Below are positions 48,579-57,510 of a stretch of 64,000 nt of DNA, piece after piece (within the stretch, counting starts at the first letter, position 1; each line of letters opens with the position of its first letter). Origin of the DNA: Bacteroidota bacterium (GTDB taxonomy: Bacteria; Bacteroidota; Bacteroidia; Flavobacteriales; Flavobacteriaceae); NCBI GenBank assembly GCA_947447375.1, contig CANFJB010000003.1, positions 1 to 64,000 on the forward strand, written 5' to 3'. The notes beneath the pieces were generated by a model that saw only the letters and a list, made by a program, of their open reading frames with translations, was not told the DNA's origin and did not search any database. A program made the position numbers and the translations under genes.

Positions 48579-48797
48579 TTATTCTTCCAAATTGTCAATC
48601 ATATCAAATGCATTAACTGGCTTTTGATTTAATTTGATTCGTCTGAAAACCTCTTCTTTATGCCATTGAGGAATTGGATTAGACTCTTGAGAATGTTTAA
48701 ATGCTAAAAAATCTATATAACTTTCTACTTCATTTATTAAGCTGTCTGGTAACTTTTTCAATTTATTGTTAACCTGTTTTAATGCTGTTGCTGTCAT
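48579..48797 (-). CDS. Antitoxin partner of the RelE/ParE toxin
   Basis: 72 residues. The N-terminal helical part (LKQVNNKLKKLPDSLINEVESYIDFLAF) resembles DUF2281-type antitoxins, which are found next to RelE/ParE toxins. The acidic C-terminus (AFDMIDNLEE) probably wraps the toxin. It is first in the pair and co-transcribed with the toxin. Confidence 0.75.
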   Translation of the reverse strand: MTATALKQVNNKLKKLPDSLINEVESYIDFLAFKHSQESNPIPQWHKEEVFRRIKLNQKPVNAFDMIDNLEE

Positions 48798-48866
48798 AAT
48801 AAATTAGAATAAATAATATAGTAAATGTAACCTTTGGGCGTAATTCTTAAAATCGTTATTAATTTT

Positions 48867-48964
48867 TTTTTGCCACGAATTCTCGAATATCTAAGAAAAT
48901 CTGGCGCAAAAATTAGTTCATCTTTGATGAAAATTCGAATAAAATCGAAAATTCGCGGTAAAAT
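48867..48964. repeat. MITE-like element with imperfect terminal inverted repeats
   Basis: The left end TTTTGCCACGAATTCTCGAA pairs imperfectly with the right end (about 48944-48964), 16 of 21 bases by eye. It is about 98 bases, with no coding content, between the antitoxin and rnhA. Confidence 0.5.
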
Positions 48965-49015
48965 TATTTATTATTTAATTACACCCGACGGTATAAATGT
49001 ATAAAAAATATAAAT

Positions 49016-49495
49016 TTAAAACAACGTCTCGTCTTCTTTTTCGTAAAAAGTGTCTGTAGAAAGTGTATTTTGATTTGACGCCATAACGGCCAATTCATCG
49101 CAACGCTCATTTTGAGGGTGATTATTATGTCCTTTAATCCATTTAAAATCGACTTGGTGTTTTCGGAATACAACTAGAAATCGTTTCCATAAATCGGGAT
49201 TTTTCTTGCCAACGTATCCTTTTTTCTCCCAACCAAAAACCCATTTTTTCAAAACAGAATCAACCACATATTTAGAATCCGAAATCACTAAGACTTTCGT
49301 GTTTTCAGTTTTTAATTTTTCAAGACCTACTATAACCGCCAACAATTCCATTCTATTATTAGTTGTATGTCTAAATCCTTCGAAAAATTCTTTGCGGTAA
49401 GGTTTTCCAACCCATTCCATTACAATCCCATAACCTCCTGGGCCCGGATTGCCTTTTGCGGCACCATCGGTATAAATATGTACTTGATGTTCCAT
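49016..49495 (-). CDS. rnhA: Ribonuclease HI
   Basis: 159 residues. All catalytic acidic residues can be placed: Asp in YTDGAAKGNPGPGGYG, Glu in NNRMELLAV, Asp in VISDSKYVVDS and Asp in ERCDELA. It cuts the RNA strand of RNA-DNA hybrids. It follows purN by 13 bases on the same strand. The last residues (STDTFYEKEDETLF) lie in a 34-bp repeat copied 798 bp away beyond the toxin-antitoxin module. Confidence 0.95.
   Translation of the reverse strand: MEHQVHIYTDGAAKGNPGPGGYGIVMEWVGKPYRKEFFEGFRHTTNNRMELLAVIVGLEKLKTENTKVLVISDSKYVVDSVLKKWVFGWEKKGYVGKKNPDLWKRFLVVFRKHQVDFKWIKGHNNHPQNERCDELAVMASNQNTLSTDTFYEKEDETLF
49029..49062 (-). repeat. 34-bp direct repeat, right copy (end of rnhA)
   Basis: Exact copy of 48231-48264, within the 3' end of rnhA. 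Confidence 0.9.
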
Positions 49496-49508
49496 TTAGG
49501 AATTTAGA

Positions 49509-50072
49509 TTATTGGTTTAAGATTTTTTCGATAATTAATGGAAAATGCATTTGTTCAAGCTCGTGAATTTTATCGGCTACTTCTTCAGGTGATTCTGTTC
49601 CTGTTAAATTTACGCTTTCTTGAAAAATGATATTTCCTTCATCGTAATTTTCATTTACATAATGAATTGTAATTCCCGTTTCTGATTCTTTATTTTCCAC
49701 TACAGCGCGGTGAACATGCATTCCATACATTCCTTTTCCGCCATATTTTGGTAAAAGTGCTGGATGGATATTAATAATTTTGTTTGGAAATGCTTCGACG
49801 CAATTACTTGGAAATTTTAATAAAAATCCAGCTAAAACGATTAAATCAGGTTGAATTTCATTTAAATTATTCAGTAAAACATCCGAATTTAAGTCGTCTT
49901 TGGATATAATTTTTGTTGGAACAGATAAATTTTGAGCTTTTTCTATGACTTTTGCGTTAGCATTATTCGAAAAAATATGAAATTGATGTAATTTTGAGGA
50001 GTTATTAAAGTGAAGTACAATGTTTTGGGCATTTGTCCCCATACCAGAAGCAAAAATCACTATTTTTTTCAT
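49509..50072 (-). CDS. purN: Phosphoribosylglycinamide formyltransferase
   Basis: 187 residues from ATG 50072 (MKKIVIFASGMGTNAQN); an upstream ATG adds an atypical eight-residue leader. The family active-site block INIHPALLPKYGGKGMYG and TIHYVNENYDEGNII are present (Asn, His and Asp catalytic residues). It transfers a formyl group from 10-formyl-THF to GAR in purine synthesis. Divergent from acpP; upstream of rnhA. Confidence 0.93.
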   Translation of the reverse strand: MKKIVIFASGMGTNAQNIVLHFNNSSKLHQFHIFSNNANAKVIEKAQNLSVPTKIISKDDLNSDVLLNNLNEIQPDLIVLAGFLLKFPSNCVEAFPNKIINIHPALLPKYGGKGMYGMHVHRAVVENKESETGITIHYVNENYDEGNIIFQESVNLTGTESPEEVADKIHELEQMHFPLIIEKILNQ

Positions 50073-50244
50073 GTTGTACTGTTTAATTTGACACAAAAAA
50101 AAGAATAAAAAACGATAAATAATAGAAAATTAGCGTCTTTATTAAAATATTTTTTTAATTTCGCCCCTTATTTATTAACTAATGCGTGGAATTAAAATAA
50201 AGTTTTTTATTTTTGCCATCAATTAAATTTTAAAATTAAAGATT

Positions 50245-50481
50245 ATGTCAGACATTGCATCAAGAGTAAAAGCGATTATCGTAGACAAATTAGGCGTTGA
50301 CGAAAACGAAGTTGTAACCGAAGCAAGCTTCACTAATGATTTAGGAGCAGATTCTTTAGATACAGTTGAGCTAATTATGGAATTTGAAAAAGAATTTGAT
50401 ATTCAAATCCCAGACGATCAAGCAGAAAACATTGCTACTGTAGGTCAAGCTATTTCATACATTGAAGAAGCTAAAAAATAA
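50245..50481 (+). CDS. acpP: Acyl carrier protein
   Basis: 78 residues, acidic, with the phosphopantetheine attachment site Ser37 in [10 protein letters not shown]. It carries acyl chains in type II fatty-acid synthesis. It is followed by a terminator and then fabF, the usual order in this group. Confidence 0.97.
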   Translation: MSDIASRVKAIIVDKLGVDENEVVTEASFTNDLGADSLDTVELIMEFEKEFDIQIPDDQAENIATVGQAISYIEEAKK

Positions 50482-50487
50482 AAAATT

Positions 50488-50520
50488 ACACCCGTAATCT
50501 AATCCATTTCGGGTGTTTTT
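50488..50520 (+). terminator. Terminator after acpP
   Basis: Arms ACACCCG / CGGGTGT followed by TTTTTG. It may allow higher acpP transcript levels than those of downstream fabF. Confidence 0.75.
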
Positions 50521-50653
50521 GTTTTTAATTAAAAATTCAGATTGTTTGTTCAATCCAAAATAATATTATTGTAATACCTATGACTTTTTTTATGATTTTT
50601 GCATAGAAGAAAGCATAGGTATTGTTTTTTAAATTCATAACTATAATTATACT

Positions 50654-51907
50654 ATGGAATTAAGGCGAGTTGTAGTAACAGGATTAGGAGCGCTTACTCC
50701 TATTGGAAATACAGTTGAAGAATATTGGAACGGTTTAATTAATGGCGTTAGTGGTGCTGCACCAATAACCTATTTTGACGCTTTAAAATTCAAAACTCAA
50801 TTTGCTTGCGAGTTGAAAAATTTCAATGTTGAGAATTTTATCGACAGAAAAGAAGCTCGTAAAATGGATCGTTATACGCAATATGCTATGGTTGCTGCTG
50901 ATGAAGCGGTTAGAGACGCCAACTTCGATTTGGATAATTTAGATAAAGATAGAGTTGGAGTTATTTGGGGTTCAGGAATTGGTGGATTAGAAACTTTTCA
51001 AATTGAAATGTTAGAATTTGCCAAAGGCGATGGAACTCCTAGATTCAATCCTTTTTTTATTCCAAAGATGATTTCTGATATTGCTTGTGGTCATATTTCT
51101 ATAAAATATGGTTTCAGAGGGCCAAATTTTGCTACCGTTTCTGCTTGTGCTTCTTCTACAAATGCAATTATCGATGCTTTCAATTACATTCGTTTAGGTC
51201 ATGCCGATGCAATGATTACTGGTGGTTCTGAAGCTGCTGTAAGTATTGCAGGAATGGGTGGTTTTAACGCAATGCATGCTTTATCAACTAGAAATGATGA
51301 TCCAAAAACTGCTTCTCGTCCAATGGATAAAGATCGTGACGGATTTGTTTTAGGTGAAGGTGCCGGAGCATTAATTTTAGAAGAATACGAACATGCAATT
51401 GCGCGTGGAGCAACTATATATTGTGAAATTGGTGGAGGCGGAATGTCAGCTGATGCACACCACATTACTGCACCTCATCCAGAAGGATTGGGAGCTAAAA
51501 ATGTAATGATCAACTGCTTGAGAGACGCTGGATTAAAACCAACGGATGTTGATGGTGTAAACATGCACGGAACTTCAACTCCGCTTGGAGATATTGCTGA
51601 AAGTAAAGCAATTCTTCATGTTTTTGGTGATCACGCCTATACTATGAATTTGAATTCTACAAAATCAATGACAGGTCATTTACTTGGAGCAGCTGGCGCA
51701 GTTGAAACCATTTCTTCAATCCTTTCTATAAAATACGGAATTGTTCCTCCTACTATTAATCATTTTACTGATGATGAAGGAATTGACTCAAAATTAAATT
51801 TCACCTTCAATAAAGCTCAAAAAAGAGATGTAAAAGTATTGATGAGTAATACCTTTGGTTTTGGTGGTCACAATGCATGTGTATTAGTAAAAAAATTGGA
51901 ACTTTAA
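50654..51907 (+). CDS. fabF: 3-oxoacyl-ACP synthase II
   Basis: 417 residues with the Cys-His-His triad: Cys165 in SACASSTNAI, His in MHGTSTPLGD and His in TGHLLGAAG. The N-terminal RRVVVTGLGALTPIGN is typical. It elongates acyl-ACP with malonyl-ACP. It follows acpP by 172 bases and precedes rnc by 9 bases. Confidence 0.97.
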   Translation: MELRRVVVTGLGALTPIGNTVEEYWNGLINGVSGAAPITYFDALKFKTQFACELKNFNVENFIDRKEARKMDRYTQYAMVAADEAVRDANFDLDNLDKDRVGVIWGSGIGGLETFQIEMLEFAKGDGTPRFNPFFIPKMISDIACGHISIKYGFRGPNFATVSACASSTNAIIDAFNYIRLGHADAMITGGSEAAVSIAGMGGFNAMHALSTRNDDPKTASRPMDKDRDGFVLGEGAGALILEEYEHAIARGATIYCEIGGGGMSADAHHITAPHPEGLGAKNVMINCLRDAGLKPTDVDGVNMHGTSTPLGDIAESKAILHVFGDHAYTMNLNSTKSMTGHLLGAAGAVETISSILSIKYGIVPPTINHFTDDEGIDSKLNFTFNKAQKRDVKVLMSNTFGFGGHNACVLVKKLEL

Positions 51908-51916
51908 TTTCCTTAG

Positions 51917-52657
51917 ATGAATATTATCAAGAAAATATTTCAAAAATCCCGATCTAAAGAAGACGGGATTTTTTTTGATAAAATTCAAAAAATAATAGGT
52001 TTCTCCCCAATAGAATTGGATTTTTACAAAAAAGCTTTCATTCATCGTTCCTCAAGTAAAACCGATATTGACGGAAATCCGATGAATTATGAACGACTAG
52101 AATTTCTTGGAGATTCTATGTTAAGCTCAATTATTGCAGCGTTTTTATACAATATTTCACCTTCTGGCGATGAAGGATATTTGACAAAAATGCGTTCGAA
52201 AATTGTAAGTCGTGAACATTTAAACGAACTCGGAAGAGATTTAAATTTGTTACAATTTTTAGACAGTAAAGTCCCATCACAACATTTTGGTGAAAACATT
52301 CACGGCAACCTTTTTGAAGCGTTAGTGGGAGCAATATACTTAGATCAAGGGTATTCCTATTGTGAAAAATTCATCGAAAAACGAGTGATTATTCCTTATG
52401 TAGATATTTCAAAATTGGAAGGTAAAATTATTAGTTACAAAAGCCTTTTGATTGAATGGTGTCAAAAAGAGAAAAAGACATTTCATTTTGATACTTTTGA
52501 AGACAACGATTCCGATGGAGAACGCCTTTTTGGAGTTAAATTCAGCATCGATAATAAAGTGATTGCAAAAGCAAGAGCAACTTCAAAAAAGAAAGCAGAA
52601 GAAAAAGCATGTCAAAGAGCTTATTTTGCATTTCAAGATAAAATCGATAAAAAATAA
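51917..52657 (+). CDS. rnc: Ribonuclease III
   Basis: 246 residues. The signature NYERLEFLGDSML contains the metal-binding acids, and GNLFEALVGAIYLDQG the second set. A C-terminal double-stranded RNA-binding domain spans about 175-245. It processes rRNA precursors and other duplex RNA. Its start lies 9 bases after fabF, an order conserved in Bacteroidota. Confidence 0.95.
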   Translation: MNIIKKIFQKSRSKEDGIFFDKIQKIIGFSPIELDFYKKAFIHRSSSKTDIDGNPMNYERLEFLGDSMLSSIIAAFLYNISPSGDEGYLTKMRSKIVSREHLNELGRDLNLLQFLDSKVPSQHFGENIHGNLFEALVGAIYLDQGYSYCEKFIEKRVIIPYVDISKLEGKIISYKSLLIEWCQKEKKTFHFDTFEDNDSDGERLFGVKFSIDNKVIAKARATSKKKAEEKACQRAYFAFQDKIDKK

Positions 52658-52772
52658 TACCTTATTTTATCAAATCTACAACGATTTCGTTAGTAAAATA
52701 AAGGAAACATATCCATTTAGTAACTTTTTAATTGCTTATAAATAGTATATTTACACCATTATTTAAACGATT

Positions 52773-53252
52773 ATGGCAATTCATAAATTACATATCGATG
52801 AATTTGATGAAGTTGATTATGAACTCATTGCAATTCACACTTCTTTAGAAGATTATCGATTGGCTTATTTTTTGAATCAAAAATTGCCCATATTATTAAG
52901 TAAAAGCAAAAATGAAATTCAGATAAATATTAAAGAAGGAGTTACCTTTTTTTCGAGATTTATTTATGAAAATACCAACACCGATTGTTGTTGGAGTTTG
53001 GTTCAAAATAAAAACGAGGTAACCACTTTATCAACTAATAATCAGAATTTGTTTGGCGATTCAAGTTTTGAAGTAGCTACAAAAGCGTTTCTTTTACCAG
53101 AATTGAAAAAGGTAGATTACTTCTTGAAAATTGAAAATAATGATGCCGAACTAGATGAAATAATTGCATCGATGAATACGATTTCTAAAATAGCAACCGT
53201 TTATTCAGTTGATTCAAATAGCATAAAGTCAAAAAATAATTTAATTTTTTAA
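52773..53252 (+). CDS. IPExxxVDY family protein
   Basis: 159 residues. The family motif appears as LPELKKVDYF near residue 107; the N-terminus has EYRLAYFLNQ-like segments. Function unknown. It is placed between rnc and pyk as in other Flavobacteria and starts 7 bases before pyk, so it is likely co-expressed with pyk. Confidence 0.85.
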   Translation: MAIHKLHIDEFDEVDYELIAIHTSLEDYRLAYFLNQKLPILLSKSKNEIQINIKEGVTFFSRFIYENTNTDCCWSLVQNKNEVTTLSTNNQNLFGDSSFEVATKAFLLPELKKVDYFLKIENNDAELDEIIASMNTISKIATVYSVDSNSIKSKNNLIF

Positions 53253-53259
53253 TATAAAA

Positions 53260-54690
53260 ATGACAACAAACAAAAAAACTAAAATTGTAGCAACATTAGG
53301 ACCTGCTTGTAGCACAAAAGAAGTCTTGAAAGCAATGATTGAGGCAGGAGTGAACGTTTTTAGAGTTAATTTTTCCCACGCCGATTACACTGATGTTAAA
53401 GCAAAAATAGATTTAATTAGAAGTATCAACGAAGAATTTGGTTATACCGCAGCAATTTTGGGAGATTTACAAGGGCCTAAACTACGTGTTGGTGTGATGA
53501 ATGAAGAAGTAATTGTAAACCCTGGTGACATCATTACTTTTCAAACTGCCGAAGATGTTCCTGGAACTAAGGAGCGCGTTTACATGAACTACAAAGAGTT
53601 TCCAAACGATGTGAATCCAGGAGAAAACATCTTGCTTGACGATGGAAAATTGATGTTTGAAGTGGTGGCTACCAATAAATCTACCGAAGTCGTTGCTAAA
53701 GTAATTCAAGGTGGTCCATTGAAATCTAAAAAAGGAGTAAATCTTCCAAATACGAAAGTTTCATTACCTGCATTAACTGAAAAAGATGTTCGCGATGCTA
53801 TTTTTGCAATCGAGCAAAAAGTAGATTGGATTGCGCTTTCATTCGTTAGAACTTCTGAAGATTTAGTAGAATTACAAGAATTAATTGCAAAACATTCAGA
53901 GCACAAAATTCCAATTATAGCTAAAATTGAAAAACCAGAAGGGGTTGCCAATATCGATTCAATTATCGCACATTGTGATGGTTTAATGGTAGCTCGTGGA
54001 GATCTAGGTGTTGAAGTTCCTGCGCACGAAGTTCCATTGATTCAGAAAAAATTAGTTAACAAAGCTAAAACAGCTAGAATTCCTGTAATTATCGCTACGC
54101 AAATGATGGAAACGATGATTACAAGCTTAACACCAACAAGAGCTGAAGTGAACGACGTTGCCAACTCAGTGATGGACGGTGCCGATGCTGTAATGCTTTC
54201 AGGAGAAACTTCTGTAGGAAATTATCCTGTGCAAGTAATCCAACAAATGACTCAAATTATTGAAGCTGTTGAAGATTCACCGCTTATCCAAGTTCCTCAA
54301 AATACACCACAAATTAAAACTAATCGATACATTACTAAAACCATTTGTCAGCATGCGGCAAATATGGCCAATGCAATTAAAGCCAAAGCAATTTGTACTT
54401 TAACAAATAGTGGTTATACAGCATTTCAAATTTCAGCATGGAGACCACAAGCGGATATTTTAGTATTTACTTCGAACAAAGTGATTTTAACGCAGTTGAA
54501 TTTAATTTGGGGAGTAAAAACTTTTTACTACGATAAATTTGTTAGTACAGATGATACCATTGACGATATCAACAAAATTGCTGCCGAAAAAGGATTGGTT
54601 ACTAAAGGCGATATGCTAATTAATTTAGCTGCGATGCCAATTGCAAATAAAGGAATGGTAAATACGTTGAGAATTACAGAAATTGAGTAA
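53260..54690 (+). CDS. pyk: Pyruvate kinase
   Basis: 476 residues. TKIVATLGPACSTKE, the metal and substrate block VARGDLGVEVP, and ATQMMETMITSLTPTRAEV identify the enzyme, with the B domain at about 70-165 and a C-terminal allosteric domain from about 350. It makes pyruvate and ATP from phosphoenolpyruvate in glycolysis. A strong terminator follows. Confidence 0.97.
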   Translation: MTTNKKTKIVATLGPACSTKEVLKAMIEAGVNVFRVNFSHADYTDVKAKIDLIRSINEEFGYTAAILGDLQGPKLRVGVMNEEVIVNPGDIITFQTAEDVPGTKERVYMNYKEFPNDVNPGENILLDDGKLMFEVVATNKSTEVVAKVIQGGPLKSKKGVNLPNTKVSLPALTEKDVRDAIFAIEQKVDWIALSFVRTSEDLVELQELIAKHSEHKIPIIAKIEKPEGVANIDSIIAHCDGLMVARGDLGVEVPAHEVPLIQKKLVNKAKTARIPVIIATQMMETMITSLTPTRAEVNDVANSVMDGADAVMLSGETSVGNYPVQVIQQMTQIIEAVEDSPLIQVPQNTPQIKTNRYITKTICQHAANMANAIKAKAICTLTNSGYTAFQISAWRPQADILVFTSNKVILTQLNLIWGVKTFYYDKFVSTDDTIDDINKIAAEKGLVTKGDMLINLAAMPIANKGMVNTLRITEIE

Positions 54691-54709
54691 ATCTTAATTT
54701 ATTTTATAA

Positions 54710-54741
54710 AAAAAGGGCTGGATAATTTCCAGCCCTTTTTG
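54710..54741 (+). terminator. Terminator after pyk
   Basis: Arms AAAGGGCTGG / CCAGCCCTTT around ATAATTT, followed by TTTTG. Confidence 0.85.
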
Positions 54742-54750
54742 TTTTGGAGG

Positions 54751-55044
54751 TTAATTTAAGAGTTCGATATTAAAATTAATTTTAGCATTTAAAGCCTTAA
54801 AAACTTTCAATATAGTTTCAAATCTTGCGTCTGTTAAGCTATTTTCAATTTTTGAAATTTGAGCTTTTTTAACACCAACTAATTGTCCTAATTCCTCTTG
54901 AGTCAAATTTCTATTTTTTCTAATTTGCTTGATTTTCTGACCAATAAGTTCTAATTTCAATTCATTTTCAAAGGCATCTCTATTTTGAGTTCCTTTAGTG
55001 CCAACGAATTTATCTGTTACCTCATCTAAACTATACGTTTTCAT
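54751..55044 (-). CDS. XRE-family antitoxin (HigA-like)
   Basis: 97 residues. A helix-turn-helix of the Cro/C1 type spans about 35-90 (IRKNRNLTQEELGQLVGVKK, then AQISKIENS). It lies 4 bases downstream of the toxin gene, the toxin-first order typical of HigBA. It presumably binds the toxin and represses the pair. Confidence 0.85.
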   Translation of the reverse strand: MKTYSLDEVTDKFVGTKGTQNRDAFENELKLELIGQKIKQIRKNRNLTQEELGQLVGVKKAQISKIENSLTDARFETILKVFKALNAKINFNIELLN

Positions 55045-55048
55045 AATT

Positions 55049-55387
55049 TCATTTTTTTTCGTTAAAATACTTTATTCTCAATGCTTCCGCTTTTTCAATT
55101 TCCGAATTTGGGGTTTTACCCGTCTTCTTTAATAATCCATTTGTAGAAATTACAATTGTTTCTTTTTTATCAGATTTATCCCAAAATGCGAATAACCTAA
55201 TGTATTGTTTATTGTATAAAGTTCTAAATTCCCATATTTCACCCTTTAGTTTTTTAAATAATTCGTCATCATTAACACTTCTTGATTTCCAAATAGTATA
55301 AAGGACTTTCTCTCTTGATTTAGAATCTAAACTTTCTAAAAATTCTATGGCTGGTTCGAGAAATTTAACATTGAATTTATATTGCAT
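55049..55387 (-). CDS. RelE/HigB-type toxin (Gp49-like)
   Basis: 112 residues, with the HigB/Gp49 pattern EIWEFRTLYNKQYIRLFAFW and a basic core; ALRIKYFNEKK at the C-terminus. Presumably a ribosome-dependent mRNA endonuclease, by family. It is first in the toxin-antitoxin pair. Confidence 0.85.
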   Translation of the reverse strand: MQYKFNVKFLEPAIEFLESLDSKSREKVLYTIWKSRSVNDDELFKKLKGEIWEFRTLYNKQYIRLFAFWDKSDKKETIVISTNGLLKKTGKTPNSEIEKAEALRIKYFNEKK

Positions 55388-55555
55388 TGATTGGCTTTTA
55401 ATATAACAGTAGCAAAAGTAAAGGTTTCCTTTTTAGGAAACAAATATTAAATAAAATAATTTTAGTTTGTATTAAATGCAATTAGCGTAATTATTCTCAA
55501 ATTTAATGTTTATTTAAATCCGAATTTTTTAAAAAACATTTATTTATATAACCCC

Positions 55556-57508
55556 CTAAAACTCTTCTACAAAAGTAGTGTCAACTTGGATCGTGTCTTT
55601 GACTTCAAACTTTAAAAAGGAGCGCGCGTTTCCAGTTATTGCCATCGGAATATGTTGACCAATGGTGTCGTCGGGCATAATTAATCCACGGCGTAGCATT
55701 AAATTACTAATGAAGGCTTGCTTTTTATTTTCAATGGCTTTCAGGAATCCATCGGGGTTAAATTCGTACATGAATTTTTTTGGTTTTGGAACTATCGAAG
55801 CCAAAAACAAGCATTCTTTTAAGGTTAAATCAGCTGGTTTTTTACTGAAATAAAAATTGGCCGCTTCCCCTATTCCATATACATTTGGACCCCATTCTAT
55901 GACGTTGAAATAGACTTCAAGCATTCGCTGTTTGCTAGAAATGTGGTTGTTTTCTAATATGTAAACCAATAAAATTTCTTCCAATTTTCGGGACAATGTT
56001 TTTTCGCGAGTTAGAAATACATTTTTCACCAATTGCATGCTAATCGTACTTGCTCCTCGGGAGAATTTCTTGGTTTTAAGATTCTTGATAATGGACTGCT
56101 TGAAGGCATCGTTAATGAAACCTCGGTGGGAGAAAAATGAAGGATCTTCACAAGTCAAAACCGCCTTCTGTAAAAAGGGCGAAATTTGATCTATCGGGGT
56201 GTAATTTGGATTGGAAGGGCCCACAAGAATTGGTCGCTGTGGCACTCCGTTTTCCATCGCTCGATAGGTAAATTCTGAATTTAATTTGGATAAATTGGCT
56301 TCCCCGTATTTCAATATTCTTAGATTCTCCTTGGTCAATTTACTTTCGAAAACCAATTGGTTTGGTTTGTGTTTTACAAATTTATAATCCAATTTATATT
56401 CGAAATTCCCTTGGGTTTCCATTCCCTCAAAATGTGAAAATAAGCCTTTAGGCAAAGACGTGATAAACTGCTGCGCTTTCATTTTTGGAATGGCAACTCG
56501 GAGTTTGTAAACGGTGTCTTCCTCGGTGTTGTACTCTGCAAAAGGATGCATTTTTACGTCGTTCATTTGAATGGTAGAACTACTATCAATGGCCATAAAA
56601 TGTTCGCCAAAAAGAAAACGATAATCGAATAGTGCTTTTTTAACTACCACTTCTTTAGAAGCAATTTTAGGATGGCTTAGAGTTAAATTAGCAATTGATG
56701 AAAACCCGTCAATGTGCAATTCTCCGCTTTCCATTTCTATTTTTGCAATATTCAAATGGATGCTGTCGAAGCTGGAAAGCAAACCGAAACGCTCGTTTAA
56801 ATAGGGTACAATAATTTTAGAATTATCGCTATTGAAAAACTTCAAATCGGCAGTTTTATCTCTAGGATTTGCCGTTCCTTTGATATTCCATTTTTGATTA
56901 ATGGAATTGGTTTTTACGTCAATTGTGGTGGAAAGAATCTCATCTTGCAATTGCAAATGGTTCATCGTTAAAGCTACTTTTCTTCCCATATCGTCCATTC
57001 GGAAAGACAGGTTTTCAAGCTGCATTTCTGTTGGAATTAAATTCAATACTCTAGAAAGTAATCGATAGGCAGATTTAGCATAATTGCTATTTTCGGAAGG
57101 AGAATCATCTTCTTTATTGCGTTTTAGAAAAGCATCAAAATTGCGACCGTTTTTGTTTTTTACCAATTGGATAAAACCATTTTTCATTTCTAATTTTTCC
57201 AATTGGATGGTTCCAAATAATAACTTGAACAAGTTAATTTTGGTGTTTACTTTTTCAACAGAAAAAAGAGTGTCGGCATTATTCGGAACTACATATATTT
57301 TTTGAAATTGAACCGCAGAAATTCCATCAAAACTTGCTTTTTCGATGGTTAATTTGGTATCATAATCGTTCGCCATTTTATTTTCAATTTTGGCGATTGC
57401 TGTTTGCAATAATGAATCTCTAAATACAAAAAGCAGCACGATACAAATTGTGATTATTACGGCAAATATTTTTAAAAAAAGTACGGCTTTTTGTTTTCTA
57501 TTTCTCAT
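55556..57508 (-). CDS. Transglycosylase (GT51) domain protein
   Basis: 650 residues. An N-terminal membrane helix (about 8-28) is followed by a large region without recognised motifs (about 30-410). The GT51 peptidoglycan glycosyltransferase domain spans about 435-620, with EDPSFFSHRG (catalytic Glu), RGASTISMQLVKN and YFNVIEWGPNVYGIGEAA. There is no penicillin-binding transpeptidase domain. It polymerises lipid II into glycan strands in the periplasm. It is the last gene of the panC-to-transglycosylase cluster, 2 bases after radA. Confidence 0.88.
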   Translation of the reverse strand: MRNRKQKAVLFLKIFAVIITICIVLLFVFRDSLLQTAIAKIENKMANDYDTKLTIEKASFDGISAVQFQKIYVVPNNADTLFSVEKVNTKINLFKLLFGTIQLEKLEMKNGFIQLVKNKNGRNFDAFLKRNKEDDSPSENSNYAKSAYRLLSRVLNLIPTEMQLENLSFRMDDMGRKVALTMNHLQLQDEILSTTIDVKTNSINQKWNIKGTANPRDKTADLKFFNSDNSKIIVPYLNERFGLLSSFDSIHLNIAKIEMESGELHIDGFSSIANLTLSHPKIASKEVVVKKALFDYRFLFGEHFMAIDSSSTIQMNDVKMHPFAEYNTEEDTVYKLRVAIPKMKAQQFITSLPKGLFSHFEGMETQGNFEYKLDYKFVKHKPNQLVFESKLTKENLRILKYGEANLSKLNSEFTYRAMENGVPQRPILVGPSNPNYTPIDQISPFLQKAVLTCEDPSFFSHRGFINDAFKQSIIKNLKTKKFSRGASTISMQLVKNVFLTREKTLSRKLEEILLVYILENNHISSKQRMLEVYFNVIEWGPNVYGIGEAANFYFSKKPADLTLKECLFLASIVPKPKKFMYEFNPDGFLKAIENKKQAFISNLMLRRGLIMPDDTIGQHIPMAITGNARSFLKFEVKDTIQVDTTFVEEF

Positions 57509-57510
57509 GA

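Noticed and set aside
48979-49173. Small open frame overlapping the end of rnhA
   Set aside because: Different frame of rnhA and the adjacent noncoding DNA; no family match.
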